Positions 12,399 to 23,189 of a stretch of DNA of 64,000 bases are shown here, piece by piece. This stretch comes from Nothopassalora personata (lineage: Eukaryota > Ascomycota > Dothideomycetes > Mycosphaerellales > Mycosphaerellaceae). A program made the position numbers and the translations under genes. Below the pieces are notes generated by a model. That model saw only the letters and a program-made list of their open reading frames with translations, ran no database searches and was not told the DNA's origin. How positions within the stretch are numbered: the first letter of the stretch is position 1; each line of letters starts with the position of its first letter. The stretch spans positions 1,798,001-1,862,000 of the forward strand of contig CM066290.1 of NCBI GenBank assembly GCA_033816765.1. Direction: 5' to 3'.

Positions 12399-12682
12399 TC
12401 TGTGGGTGGTGTTTCTGATTCTGCTGGTGGTTCGGCGCCTTATCTATATGCTTGATGAAGTGTCGAGTTCAAGCTCTTAAGTAGAAGTCTGAGGTCATTA
12501 GTAGCATTTTGTCCCATTCACTTAGCGAGGTGAATCATCTCACAGGCTTAAGTCGATGAGGACACTTACTGGTGCCGGCCTGACTGAATCTGTGGATGCT
12601 GACTGCTATCGAGAGTACGACGTCGTGCAAAACGTGATGAAGACTCCTTTTGGAAGTTCGAATCCTAGTGGGCTAGCTTATG

Positions 12683-14491
12683 CTACTTAGGCTGAAGCAG
12701 CGGGTGTGCCTCAGTGTTCAGCACATACTCGTCTAAGCTGATCACACTCGGATCGCTGAAGATCAGGTAGAAGTATTTCAGTGTCTCCGCAGTCCAGAAT
12801 GACTCCATAGTATCCAGAAATTCTCGCTCAGGCCCCGATTGAGTGACATCTTTGAGTGCAGCATGTGCAATCGAGGTTCTGGTGGCGTTGTTGATAGACT
12901 CGAACATATGCCACGCTTTCTCCCGAAGTGACTCGTCGCCGGTGATCCTATACAGGACGAACACAGACTCGATGGCTTCAGGTCGCAGAATGTATCGGGC
13001 ATCGTCAATCTCAGTGAAACCAGGTGGCAGCTTCTTGGCTTTGATCACTTGCTGGGCTTCGTCGGAAAACTTGTCAGGCACAAAACCCCTATTGTTCTTT
13101 TCAACCACAGTCCTTTTCCACAGGTCCTCATCCCACATGCAGTTTGCTAGGTCACTCTCCTTGCAAGGTAGAAAGGAGCTGATCTCGCCCATAATGCCCG
13201 CTGGCATACTTTCGTACGCCCAAATGCAGCCATCGACAAGCTCGCGAGCTGTCTCGAGATCATGGTTCTGGTGGAATACTTTTGCAGCCAAAGCTACCAT
13301 ACCACCAGCGAAGCATCCCAAGTGTTCGCCCTGGGGCTGCAGCTTGATGTTGTGTGAACTGTAGCCCTTAGCTGTTCCTGTGAACAACACCTTCTCATTA
13401 CCTGGCGTCAATGGTCGGAAGAAGAGGTGCTTTTTAGCCTTCGGTAAGGCAGTTAAGTACATGTCGCGATACTGCACGCTCTGGCCACCTAGCATAAGGT
13501 GCTGCTTAGGCAGGTACTCGTACAGCGAATCAGCCATGCCGCCCATGGTGAAGGTCGTGGCTTTCTTGAAGTCGCCGTCGCGTGCGTTAACGAAAGTGGG
13601 CCATAGTCCGGGCACCTTTGTTTGATTCTGCTGCTCTCCAAAGAGGTTCATGATGCGAGCGACAGCATCGTACCACTTCGGGTCACCAGTAAGTTGGGAT
13701 AACCTGGTGAATTCTAACGTGAGAGATCCGAGCTCAGCGACCAGAGATTGGCTTTTAGCTTCTTGATCTTCGCCCAATGCCGTCTTCTGCCAGTCCCACC
13801 TCGTCACGGGCAATCGATTGGGAGTATCGAACGCGTGATAGATCATTTCTCCAAGCTCAACCGCTCTTTGCAGCAGAATGTGGTACTGGTGCCCACTGAC
13901 ATCGTATGCGCTTAGTAGGCCACCCAGATGTCGAATCGTCGTCTCGAAGACGTTCACCTCCCTCAATGTGGCCGTCGTGAATTCGACTTTCTTCAGCCCG
14001 GAAACTGCACGGTGGAACTCTTTCTTCATTCCCATTATCCAAAGACTGTCCAACGTGTCTACTAATGTTGCAGCCCATCCACCAAAAGGGTTTCTCGATT
14101 CTCCCGTCAAGGGAGATACCTCGTCCTGCAACCAAGCGTTCTTTCTGTATCCATCCCAACTGTGTCTGAATGCTGCCTCTACCGCGCTCAACCGTCGCTT
14201 CCGCTCGGCTGCCTGCTGCAAGGTCTCTGGCGCAAAATCATGCTGAACCTGTGGGATCGATACTTTCGGACCGCTTGGTAAAGGAGTGTATTCGTGCAGT
14301 GGATGCTGCTGAGGTAGGTCCCTCCATCTGAACTTTGGTTTCAGGAAACCAGGATGTATGACTTGATCGATCGCTTGTGGCGGAACGGGTTGATGGTGAG
14401 GTACCAGGCCAAGGAGCGTATTCCAGAGGAGGAGTGACAAAGAGACGAGGAGAATGCTTCCGCCAATCCTTCTTCGCAGAGGTGGTAGCAT
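12683..14491 (-). CDS. GH47 alpha-1,2-mannosidase, Golgi/ER type
   Basis: A single-exon 602-residue glycoside hydrolase family 47 enzyme, which trims alpha-1,2-mannose from N-glycans in the ER/Golgi lumen. Residues ~10-30 are a signal-anchor (GGSILLVSLSLLLWNTLLGL), giving a type II membrane protein with a stem. The catalytic domain begins near WDGYRKNAWLQDEVSPLTG. It contains the GH47 marks: GWAATLVDTLDSLWIMG, FTMGGMADSLYEYLPK, HLGCFAGGM, the RPEAIESVFVLYR motif with its acidic catalytic residue, and a final VLNTEAHP whose Thr is the calcium ligand in the family. All the acidic residues I can place are present. It lies head to head with ALG8, an N-glycan precursor gene. It could be a Golgi mannosidase rather than the ER Mns1 type. 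Confidence 0.93.
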   Translation of the reverse strand: MLPPLRRRIGGSILLVSLSLLLWNTLLGLVPHHQPVPPQAIDQVIHPGFLKPKFRWRDLPQQHPLHEYTPLPSGPKVSIPQVQHDFAPETLQQAAERKRRLSAVEAAFRHSWDGYRKNAWLQDEVSPLTGESRNPFGGWAATLVDTLDSLWIMGMKKEFHRAVSGLKKVEFTTATLREVNVFETTIRHLGGLLSAYDVSGHQYHILLQRAVELGEMIYHAFDTPNRLPVTRWDWQKTALGEDQEAKSQSLVAELGSLTLEFTRLSQLTGDPKWYDAVARIMNLFGEQQNQTKVPGLWPTFVNARDGDFKKATTFTMGGMADSLYEYLPKQHLMLGGQSVQYRDMYLTALPKAKKHLFFRPLTPGNEKVLFTGTAKGYSSHNIKLQPQGEHLGCFAGGMVALAAKVFHQNHDLETARELVDGCIWAYESMPAGIMGEISSFLPCKESDLANCMWDEDLWKRTVVEKNNRGFVPDKFSDEAQQVIKAKKLPPGFTEIDDARYILRPEAIESVFVLYRITGDESLREKAWHMFESINNATRTSIAHAALKDVTQSGPEREFLDTMESFWTAETLKYFYLIFSDPSVISLDEYVLNTEAHPLLQPK

Positions 14492-15038
14492 AGTCCTGCG
14501 GAAAGCACAACGATCGAACGATTAAGCAGAAAAGGAGTGTGACATTGCTCGCAAACAAGGAACGAAGGACTGAGCGACTGGTAGATGACAAGACAGAACG
14601 AGGGATGAGCGAGTGCTTCAGCTCTTGAACATCCATCGCTGGAACGACTCCTTCCTGTCGCATGGATGCCATTCGGTTCAGCCAAGCCCCTTTCGTATCA
14701 GGGATCTGTAAGGAGCTCGTGCTCAACAGCCTTCTAGCTGCGTCTTCGCCTCTTCTTGGCAGTAGACCACTGTGACATCGTAGCAGGGGGTACGATAGAC
14801 ACCTTGTCTGGTGGGTTCTCTCACGCCGTAGAACGCAAATGGATGAAAGTATTTATATGTCGACATGCAGATCGGTCGTTTGTGTCCGACGGGGAATCCC
14901 ACCAGCGTAGCCGCTCCGTCGGCGCCTAAAGTTAGCCTTGCCGTCCGTTGCATGGCGAAAGAAAGCTGGCAACTCGAAACCACAGCACGACAATAATGAG
15001 CTGAAGAACAAGTCCTTCGGGACTGCGCACTATTTATC
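14492..15038. promoter_or_regulatory. GH47-ALG8 divergent intergenic region
   Basis: These 547 bases separate the start codons of two genes acting in the same pathway. Short frames on both strands are not convincing. The region must contain both promoters; no specific element stands out. Confidence 0.55.
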
Positions 15039-16754
15039 ATGGCAGAGATGTATCCGACAATCCCACAATGCGCGGTACTTGTCACTGCACTCAAAGTACT
15101 ACTCTGGCCAGCATACAAATCGACCGACTTCGAGGTTCATCGAAACTGGCTTGCCATCACCAATTCATTGCCCCTCGAGAAATGGTACTACGAAGCAACC
15201 TCGGAATGGACGCTCGACTACCCGCCCTTCTTCGCATACTTCGAGTGGGCGATGTCTCAAGCGGCAAAAGTCATCGACCCTCAAATGCTTGAGATCAACA
15301 ACCTGGGCTACGACAGCTGGCAGACCATCTACTTTCAGCGAGCGACAGTAATTTTGACCGAATTTGTTCTGATATATGCGTTAATGCTGTAAGTCCTGCT
15401 CCTAATGAGATACTGGCCCATCACTAAGTACAATCAGCTTCGTCAACACATCACCCGTTGGCACGAAGAAGCAGTCGCATGCAGCTGCGCTTTCGATTCT
15501 GCTTTCGCCTGGTCTACTGATTATCGATCACATCCACTTCCAGTACAACGGCTTCATGTATGGCATCCTCATCCTCTCTATGGTCTCGGCACGTCGGCAG
15601 AAAGGTGGCCTGCTCTTGTGCGGAATCCTCTTTGCTGCACTGCTATGCTTGAAGCACATATATGTCTACCTCGCACCAGCGTACTTCGTCTACCTGTTAC
15701 GAGCGTATTGCCTGGGACCACGATCGTTCTTTGACATCCGGGTCTTCAACTGCGTCAAGCTGGGGGTCAGCATTGCTGCGATAGGTGGGCTGGCGTTTGG
15801 ACCATTCATCTACCACCAGCAGATTCCACAGTTGCTCAGCCGGCTCTTCCCATTCTCGCGAGGACTTACACATGCGTACTGGGCACCCAACATGTGGGCC
15901 ATGTACTCTTTCACGGACCGCGGCCTCATCTACTGTAAGTCCGCAGCACTGCAGTCGTGTACAGCATGCCACTAACCGATCATGTTAGTGGCTCCCTACC
16001 TGAAGCTGCCAGTCGATCGAGACGCCGTGGACAGCGTGACTCGAGGGCTGGTAGGCGATACATCGTTCGGAGTGCTGCCGAATGTTTCGAGTGCCACGAC
16101 TTTCGTTCTCACAATAGTCGCGCAATTGGTGAGCATATCGCATCGACTACTGCGATATGCTGCTGACAGTAATACAGCCAGCACTAGCGAAGCTCTTTCT
16201 GCACCCAACATGGGACAATTTCGTGGCAGCTACCACACTTTGTGGCTATGCTTCGTTCCTCTTCGGCTACCACGTCCATGAGAAGGCCATACTGCTCGTC
16301 ATAATACCCTTCAGTCTTCTGGCTCTCAAAGACCGAAGATATCTGGGCGCATTCAGACCACTTGCAGTAGCCGGTCACGTGAGTCTGTTCCCATTGCTCT
16401 TCACTGCAATGGAATTCCCAGTGAAGGTGATCTACACCATGCTATGGCTGATCACGTTCCTACTCGCGTTTGATCAGCTGGCACCAGCGTAAGCATACCA
16501 AAACCACCCGGGCATGATCGAGACTCAGCTAACATCACAATAGATCAGAAAAGCCGCGGGTATTCTTGTTCGACAGGTTCTCCTTGCTTTACATTGCGAT
16601 TTCGATACCCCTGATTGCCTACTGCGCTGGCTTACATGGGCTTGTGTTTGGAGCCAAGTACGAGTTCCTACCTCTGATGTTCATCAGCTCCTATTCGGCC
16701 ATCGGTGTGGCTGGAAGCTGGGTTGGATTTCTGGTCGTGTTCTTCACGTCTTAG
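15039..16754 (+). CDS. ALG8: ALG8 glucosyltransferase (lipid-linked oligosaccharide)
   Basis: Five exons, 15039-15388, 15438-15934, 15989-16128, 16178-16488 and 16544-16754, give 502 residues. Introns are 49-55 bases with GTAAGT/GTGAGC/GTAAGC donors and CAG/TAG acceptors. ALG8 adds the second glucose to Glc1Man9GlcNAc2-PP-dolichol in the ER lumen before transfer to protein. Family marks are the luminal loop [17 protein letters not shown] with [14 protein letters not shown] (the acidic His-Arg and D-Y-P-P motifs of ALG6/ALG8), and [16 protein letters not shown] and [11 protein letters not shown] farther on. About 11-12 hydrophobic helices are visible. HFQYN and [11 protein letters not shown] place it in the ALG6/8 group; the N-terminus and length favour ALG8 over ALG6. 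Confidence 0.9.
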
Positions 16755-17795
16755 ACACTAGACAGCCATATCTGCGGCAATGCATTGCTCACAGTTGTGC
16801 TTGAACGTTCTCTTAATGACCAGCTTAGTTAGAAACGTGCAGAGGTCCACTGAGCTTATCAAGACCCGATGAAACAACGACAACGATTGTTAATGGCAGA
16901 GTGGTGAATTAGTACTGGATTGAATGTTCCCGATGATACTGATGGACCTCAAACGATGGCAAATGTGTGATCGACACACGCAAACATCGGAACGATGATT
17001 TCGTCGACCATGAAGCATGGCCTGATCTAGATATGCACTGCCGAGCATGGGAGTGATTTGGGATCGAGGCTGTGTCAACGTCATGTCGATTGACAGCAGA
17101 TGCAATGATACTCTGTCATGCTATTGAACTATCCCCTGTTGATTCACAAGTCAAGGCGACTCGAACGAGTACAAACATGCAAAGATTGGCGCAGGTGTTG
17201 AGGGAAAGCGAGCGTGGTATCGGCGGGAAGATGGGCTTTGCTGAGCAGGAGGCCAACGGAGGCTTGCTGGAAAACGGACCGATCCACGCTAGACACACGA
17301 ATGGGGTTTGGTGGCTTTGAGCTTGACGTCCTGCTCTCACACAGCAGCAGCCCTCACGGCCTTCCCAGGTGCCAGCCAGGACCCCACAGCTAGCGACGAT
17401 GCTGCGACTCAATTCTTCTCGCGACTGTCTGCCCGTTTCTCTTTTCGCACTTCCACCCTCAACAACACAACGCCACGCCCGCGCTACGTCTCCGTCACAT
17501 TCGCGCGTGGCCACTCCCGCACATCACCACCTCCGAGCGAGCTACGTTCTTCGCGTCTCGGCGACTGTCCTCCTTTCAATCCACTCCCGCCCGGCTGATC
17601 CTCCTCACAACGCGCGCACTCCCGCCCGACATTACCACCAAAGGCGCAACCATCCCCCCATCCCCCAGCCCTCACCACCATCACCGACCACATCGCCATC
17701 GGCCATATCGACCACCATCAACCATCGCGATTGACACCGCAGACATACGCGCAAGGCTCCGTGAGACCCAGCTATCGGCTGGGGTGTCCGTAACC
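16755..17795. other. Intergenic, pyrimidine-rich leader of next gene
   Basis: The left half, downstream of ALG8, shows no gene. The right half (17330-17790) is C/T-rich, as in many fungal promoters and leaders, and produces several spurious frames. A CRE-like TGACGTC lies at 17324-17330. Nothing here looks coding. Confidence 0.5.
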
Positions 17796-20700
17796 ATGGT
17801 ACGCACGCTCGAACAAAATGCCGAAGATATAGAGCATATGGCCAACAACGAGTCACAGGTCCTCCTCAAGAGAAAGCCAGTACACCTGCTGCCGCCGCCA
17901 ACAACTGTCCCCGAACATGCTGAAGTAAGAAGATAGTCGAGACGATTATTCCTCGTCTGGTTCTGACGTGAATAATGCAGGTCTTCGTCATGCGAGGCAC
18001 CGATGAGGTGTTCACAGACTACGAGAAGTACCTTAAGCGGTATGTACCTCGAACCCAGGTGATTGTGACTTCAAAGCGCAACGGCTAACGCGAGATAGGT
18101 TCGATTGGCTCAATCAAGTATGCGCCTCAAAGCACATGAAGGGCAGATATAGCTGACATGATCGCAGAAAAAGTTTGTCGACGCGGTCAATGGCAAGTCA
18201 GGCCTCACCTACTGGGATGCGCTAGCATCGGAGGTGTGTGGTCCTACACGTCGTGGTCAAGTCTCTTGCTGACATCCACCAGACAAAGAGCTCTGCTGCA
18301 GTCGAGACTGTATTTCCAGACCCTCTGCGGGATCCAATCCTGAGGAAGGTGCAATTCTCGACCATTTCACGCATGGACGAGCTTGGTAAGGCCAGTCTCA
18401 ACACATCAGAGCGCCGTCGCTAATTGTCCGCTGCAGTTAACACGATATACGCTCAGTTCAAGCATGACTTCTTCCCCGGCGAGGAAGTCATTGTGGCGCT
18501 TGGTGATGGCGAGACTACTCAATATGCGGGCAACATCCGCGAAAAGGCCAAATTCCCTATGATCAGAGGTGCGGACGGTAGCATTCAGCGTGCGCCGTTC
18601 TCGCGATACTTTGTCAGACTGAACAACACCCAGGCTGAAGAAGCTCTATTGGACGACAAGCACCTTCGACGCGACCGGAAAGTCTTCACCAAGCAGAATC
18701 TACGCGCTTTTTTGAAGAACTCATTGCAACGCGAAGCATGGACGGGTGCTCCGTGGTTAGTGAAGGAAAACTTGGCCATTCAGTACCGACTGCCGATGGA
18801 GATCCCGGCACACCTACTGCAGGACGCGCGACTCCTACAAAATAAGCAGCAGATGTTCATGCAAGGACAACCATCGAGGCAAGGAAAGAAAGGCAACTTG
18901 CAGAAGGCTGACTATCAGCGGTTCCAGCAAGAAGAGCTGCAGATGCTACAAATGCAACAGCAGCAACATCCTGGTGCACAGCCGCACCAACCACTTCTCA
19001 GCTACCGCAATCAGCAACCACCGCCCCGCATGGAGCGACCGCCTGCACCGCCGCCTATCAAGTACCCGATCGAGGACCTGGACATCGTTCCAAAACGAAA
19101 TGGAGTCACTCGACCTGAGCTGAAGTTCTTCACCGAGGAAATGGGCCAGTACATCCTCAACAAGCGTCATATCCCACCCACCGACATCGAAATTGAGTCG
19201 ATGGGAATGCTCCTCGAAGTGTGGAACACATTGAACGTGCAGTGCGAGGTCTACGTGCTCGACAGCTTCACGTTCGATGATTTCGTCGACGCTATGAGCT
19301 TTCAGTCACTGGACACCCCATGCGAGCTGTTCGAAGAAGTGCACTGCGCTGTTATTTCACAATTTGTGGACGACAAGGGTAAGATTCAGGTCAAGGGACT
19401 GCCAAAGCAAGTCGAGGACAGCCCAATGGACGACTCCGATGCCCACGACGAGAGCGAGGTCTCGACTCCTATACCTGATGCCCCTGCGCGGTCCACTCGA
19501 AGCCGACTAAGTCACATGGAATGCGCAGCCGACGTTGAGATGACGACTGAAGCACCGAACCGTGCGTCAGAAATGCTAGCTGAACGAGATTGGGCGGCTC
19601 AATGTGCGGCACGCGATTATGCAGATGGCGGGTGGCAGATCATTGTTGTCGGTATATTACATCAGCTGTCCGCGTCGCCATCCTTCAAGAGCAGGTGCGA
19701 GAAAATCCTCGCACACCTCGCGCCGATGGATGAAGAGCCTACACGCGAGACAGCCCGCATCCAATACGCCACCATGGACATTAACCTCAGGATATCTGCA
19801 TTGCAGATACTCACTATTCTCACGATACAGACGGACGCGGTCAAGGACTTCCTGGAACAATGCAGTGAAGACATGACTGACGTGCGAAAGCGAAAGATCG
19901 AGCACCAACGCGAGAAGAAGGCCGCGATGGAGGAATTGGCTATCAAGGACAGAGAGCGGAAGATCCTGCTCCCCGATAACATGCCTCCTTCGCCAAAGCC
20001 AGTGAGTGGCGAGCCCGACACCACGGAAGTGACCTTGGACAGCATCGACCTCAACGGCGCCGGTAGTTCCGATGCCGATGATGACGAAGCACCACACAGT
20101 GGTCGCGCACTGCGGCGCGGAACTGATCGCAAGCGTAAGCGTGATGAAGAGAAGGCCCGGGTTGAAAAGGAGCGAGCGGAGAAAGCCGAAGCTGCAAAGA
20201 CACAGAACAAGCAGACCAAGGAGTTCAAAAAGCTCTGCAATGAGGTCGAGGCACTGCATCAGAAGATCAGACAGCTGGAAGAAGAAATTGCCGACTGTGA
20301 CGGGGATTTGCGTGAGGCCAACGTCCAGCGCACGAAAGTTCTCGGCAAGGATCGCTTCTGCAACCGCTACTACTGGTTCGAGCGCAACGGTCAACCATTC
20401 GGCGGTCTGCCCTCCTCTAGCACAGCTGGCTACGGCTATGCAAACGGCAGAATATGGGTGCAAGGTCCGGATGCAATGGAGCGTGAGGGCTTCATTGAGC
20501 GCACCAAGGAGGATCAAGCTCTGTATCAACAGCAGTTCCGAATGACTGTTCCTGAACGTCGGAAGCAAGAAGAAGGCACCACGATTCTCCACAACGCGAA
20601 CCAATGGGGCTTCTATGACGACCCAGACCGTCTTGACAACTTGATCGGCTGGCTTGATGAGCGCGGTGAACGCGAGAAGAAGCTGCGGAAGGAGCTCTGC

Positions 20701-21036
20701 GAGTGGCGTGACAAGATCGCCCAGTATATGGAAGCGCACAAGAAGTTCAAGGAGGAAGAAGCCGTGAAGAAGACCGACGTCGAAGAAGAACAGACGGCAC
20801 GAGTCAACACACGGCACAAGGCCCACGAGGATCAAACTGCGGCTAAGGAGCGCTGCCTGCGATGGACGAACACGATGGCGCTCAGCGACATGGGACATCT
20901 TCATTCACAACCACCGAAGCCCAAGAAGGAGAAAGCGAAGCCTGCGGCGCGCGAACTCAAGGGCTTGGCTATGCCTGTTAACCGTGGTGGCAAGCCGATG
21001 ACTCGACAAGGCGAGAAGTACAACTTCAGCAAGTAG
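17796..21036 (+). CDS. ITC1: ISWI complex subunit, ACF1/ITC1 type
   Basis: Six exons, 17796-17924, 17981-18039, 18099-18117, 18168-18233, 18283-18385 and 18437-21036, give 991 residues. The third exon is only 19 bases. The protein is the large partner of the ISWI remodelling ATPase, which spaces nucleosomes and represses genes. Domains in order: a WAC domain at the N-terminus (MRGTDEVFTDYEKYLKRF through VFPDPLRDPILRKVQFSTI), a Gln/Pro-rich linker, a DDT domain (VLDSFTFDDFVDAMSFQS), then WHIM motifs ending in the region of GKDRFCNRYYWFERNG and EGFIERTKEDQALYQQ. Coiled charged stretches follow. No PHD or bromodomain is present, as in yeast Itc1 and unlike animal ACF1. Confidence 0.9.
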
Positions 21037-23189
21037 AAGTCCAGGGCTTGCAAGCCTGCCAGGGAGAGGGGCGGTCGGTCGGTCTCTTGGAAACGAGTTA
21101 TGACAGCGGCGTTCTGTCGCGTGTTGGGCGTTTCCCGAAAAGAAAAGTGACTGCGGTATGGTTGATGTACTATGTATGGCCTGTGGCATAGCGATGGCGT
21201 TGCGCAATGGCAGCATGATTGCCTTGCTTTGTATGGAATTCGAGGAGAGGCTGCCGACCAACGGCTTCTTCTGTGCTTTAGCTACGCGGTGTTCCTCTAG
21301 ACATAAAGCTACATCACAGATTGTAGCATTGTTCGACTCAACTGTATCCTCCACGGAATGTCTTCATCGGATGTACTTAACCCTCACTTCAGCTCGCAGA
21401 GCCGGGCATCCTGAATTGAGATCAGCCTTTCTTGTCTTCGCCAACGTGTCCATGCATGCTCTCCTCGGATCGCCATTACCAGCACTGTTCGCATGATTAT
21501 CTCCACAACCTGACAACAACATAGTGCACTCCATGGGTGATATCCGTCTCCCGCGCTGGACCAGTGTACGCTGTCGCGTTTTCGCAGCCCGAAAAGTGGT
21601 TTGCAGAAGGGACAGCAGCACCTGGCCGGATGAGCCGAGACAATACGACAATCACTAATGTCGATGTCCCTAGCCGTTTCGAAATCCTGTTGAGGCAATT
21701 TCGCTGGCGGCGTTATCAGGATGCTCGAGCGAGGATGCCATGTTCCGAAAGACGGCGCTGCTCGCGAGATGTTTGCAGCTCGTTGCACATCGGAACAGCA
21801 CGCACGAACACTGCGTTACGGTCCTCCTTGCCGTACCACAAGTCTATTGTCTGCGGACCATGGCAACGTAATAACTATCTTATCTATCTTGTACGACTGG
21901 CTCGCGCATGACTCGCGCCTGGAGCGGCGGGACGCGCCTAATCCATCCGAGATTGGGGGGGGGGCGGGAAAGTACTGTATGCTGCCACCTTTCCATGCAT
22001 GATTTTCGAGCTCGTGGATATAATAACATCGGCTGGCTGTGCTCGCGAGTGCTCTGCTGGCTTTGTATGATGAGCACCAGTCTCAATTCCTCCTCTGGGT
22101 AGCGGTCAAGCCCATGGTCTTGCAATATTCCACCGAGCAAGTGCCAAGGACATTAGCGGTCTGGGTCCGCGCACGCATGCATGCTTGACAGACCCGTGAG
22201 CGCGTCACGTGCGCGTCTAAGCCAGAAGTGCCCTGATGCTATGAAGTGCTAGCAATCTCCTTCGGCCCTGCAGCATCCAAAGAGGTTGTCCTTCGACAGC
22301 GCTTCATGTGGACATGCATATGACCCAACTTCGACTCGACGCAATGCCTCATACGCCAGTTGATCCCCACTCCCCCCCCCACAAAAACGAATAAATAATT
22401 GCTGTCAGGCGCCGGACCGCGACCATCCACCGCGAAGAATGCTGCTATTCTTGCCTGCGGCTAACCACTAAGCCAAACGCAGCAGGCTTCCAGAATTGTG
22501 GGAGACCTCCTATTTGGGCATCTCATAATTTCCCTAACATGCCGGCCCATGCCCATGCCCGTGATATTTCGTCAGCCAGTCAGTATCCTTCTTCCTTCTC
22601 CAAGCGTTGCGCGCTGCTCGCTGCACCCGTCACTCATTACCTTCTCCTTCTTCGTACATTGCCATTGCATCTTTTCACCATTTGCTTCTCACCTATTCTA
22701 CGCCAAACTCTTCTTCTCCATCCGGACGGCTATAATATTTACCGCCAGAACGGAGCCCCTGGACTGGCATCGTCGTGGAGCTTGAGCGAATCTGGGCCAC
22801 CTCGGACAGCAAGAGATAGTGCTGTACATACCTTGGACACGACCACGAACACTTTGCCGCTTTGTGCTACAATTCTTGCGATTGTGCTTGACATACTTTA
22901 CCTCGGGGAATTGGTGGTCGAGAGATGTAAGTCGGCCTTGGTCGCATCGCTGTTGTCATGCCAAGTTCAGAAGTGGTAGGCGTCGTATGGCGTGGAGACT
23001 GACAGTGGACAGCAGCAAAGATACCCGCTCGGACACCCTGCGAGCCCCCCCCCCCCCGGCTAATCTTCTAATTGACGACTTTCTCCCATAGAATTTGTGT
23101 CCGGTTTGCATCGCACCGGACCTCGAATACCACCCAACACGGCCGTCCTTTCAGCAAATCCGCGGGACAGCATTTCGCTGCCACCGCAT
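21037..23189. other. Long intergenic region and leader of NRD1-like gene
   Basis: About 2.1 kb without a convincing protein of its own. It holds a G run at 21956-21967, C runs near 22370-22381 and 23046-23058, and an E-box-like CACGTG near 22205. From about 22500 it is pyrimidine-rich and probably transcribed as the long 5' leader of the next gene, with a likely intron starting at the GTAAGT at 22927. A 129-codon frame from 22539 runs to that donor. Confidence 0.5.
22927..23154 (+). promoter_or_regulatory. Leader intron with two possible acceptors
   Basis: A strong donor (GTAAGT at 22927) can join to CCCATAG ending at 23091 or to CCTTTCAG ending at 23154. With the first, an upstream frame starting at 22539 is closed by a TAA formed across the junction. 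With the second, the same upstream frame runs without a stop into the NRD1-like protein. The choice would therefore switch between a separate upstream frame and an extended protein. Seen in sequence; use in the cell is unproven. Confidence 0.4.

Noticed and set aside
12640..12670. GTTCGAATCC resembling a tRNA T-loop
   Set aside because: No matching D arm, anticodon stem or acceptor on either strand nearby.
19657..20904. 415-codon minus-strand frame
   Set aside because: It lies wholly antisense to the well-supported ITC1 gene and has the Leu/Val-rich text typical of a reversed charged protein.
22440..22475. Minus-strand GCTTAGTGGTTA resembling a tRNA D-arm
   Set aside because: No T-arm follows at a proper distance.
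21950..23060. Long C/G homopolymer runs
   Set aside because: Runs of this type recur in promoters here (also near 40264) and look like ordinary slippage tracts with no further structure.
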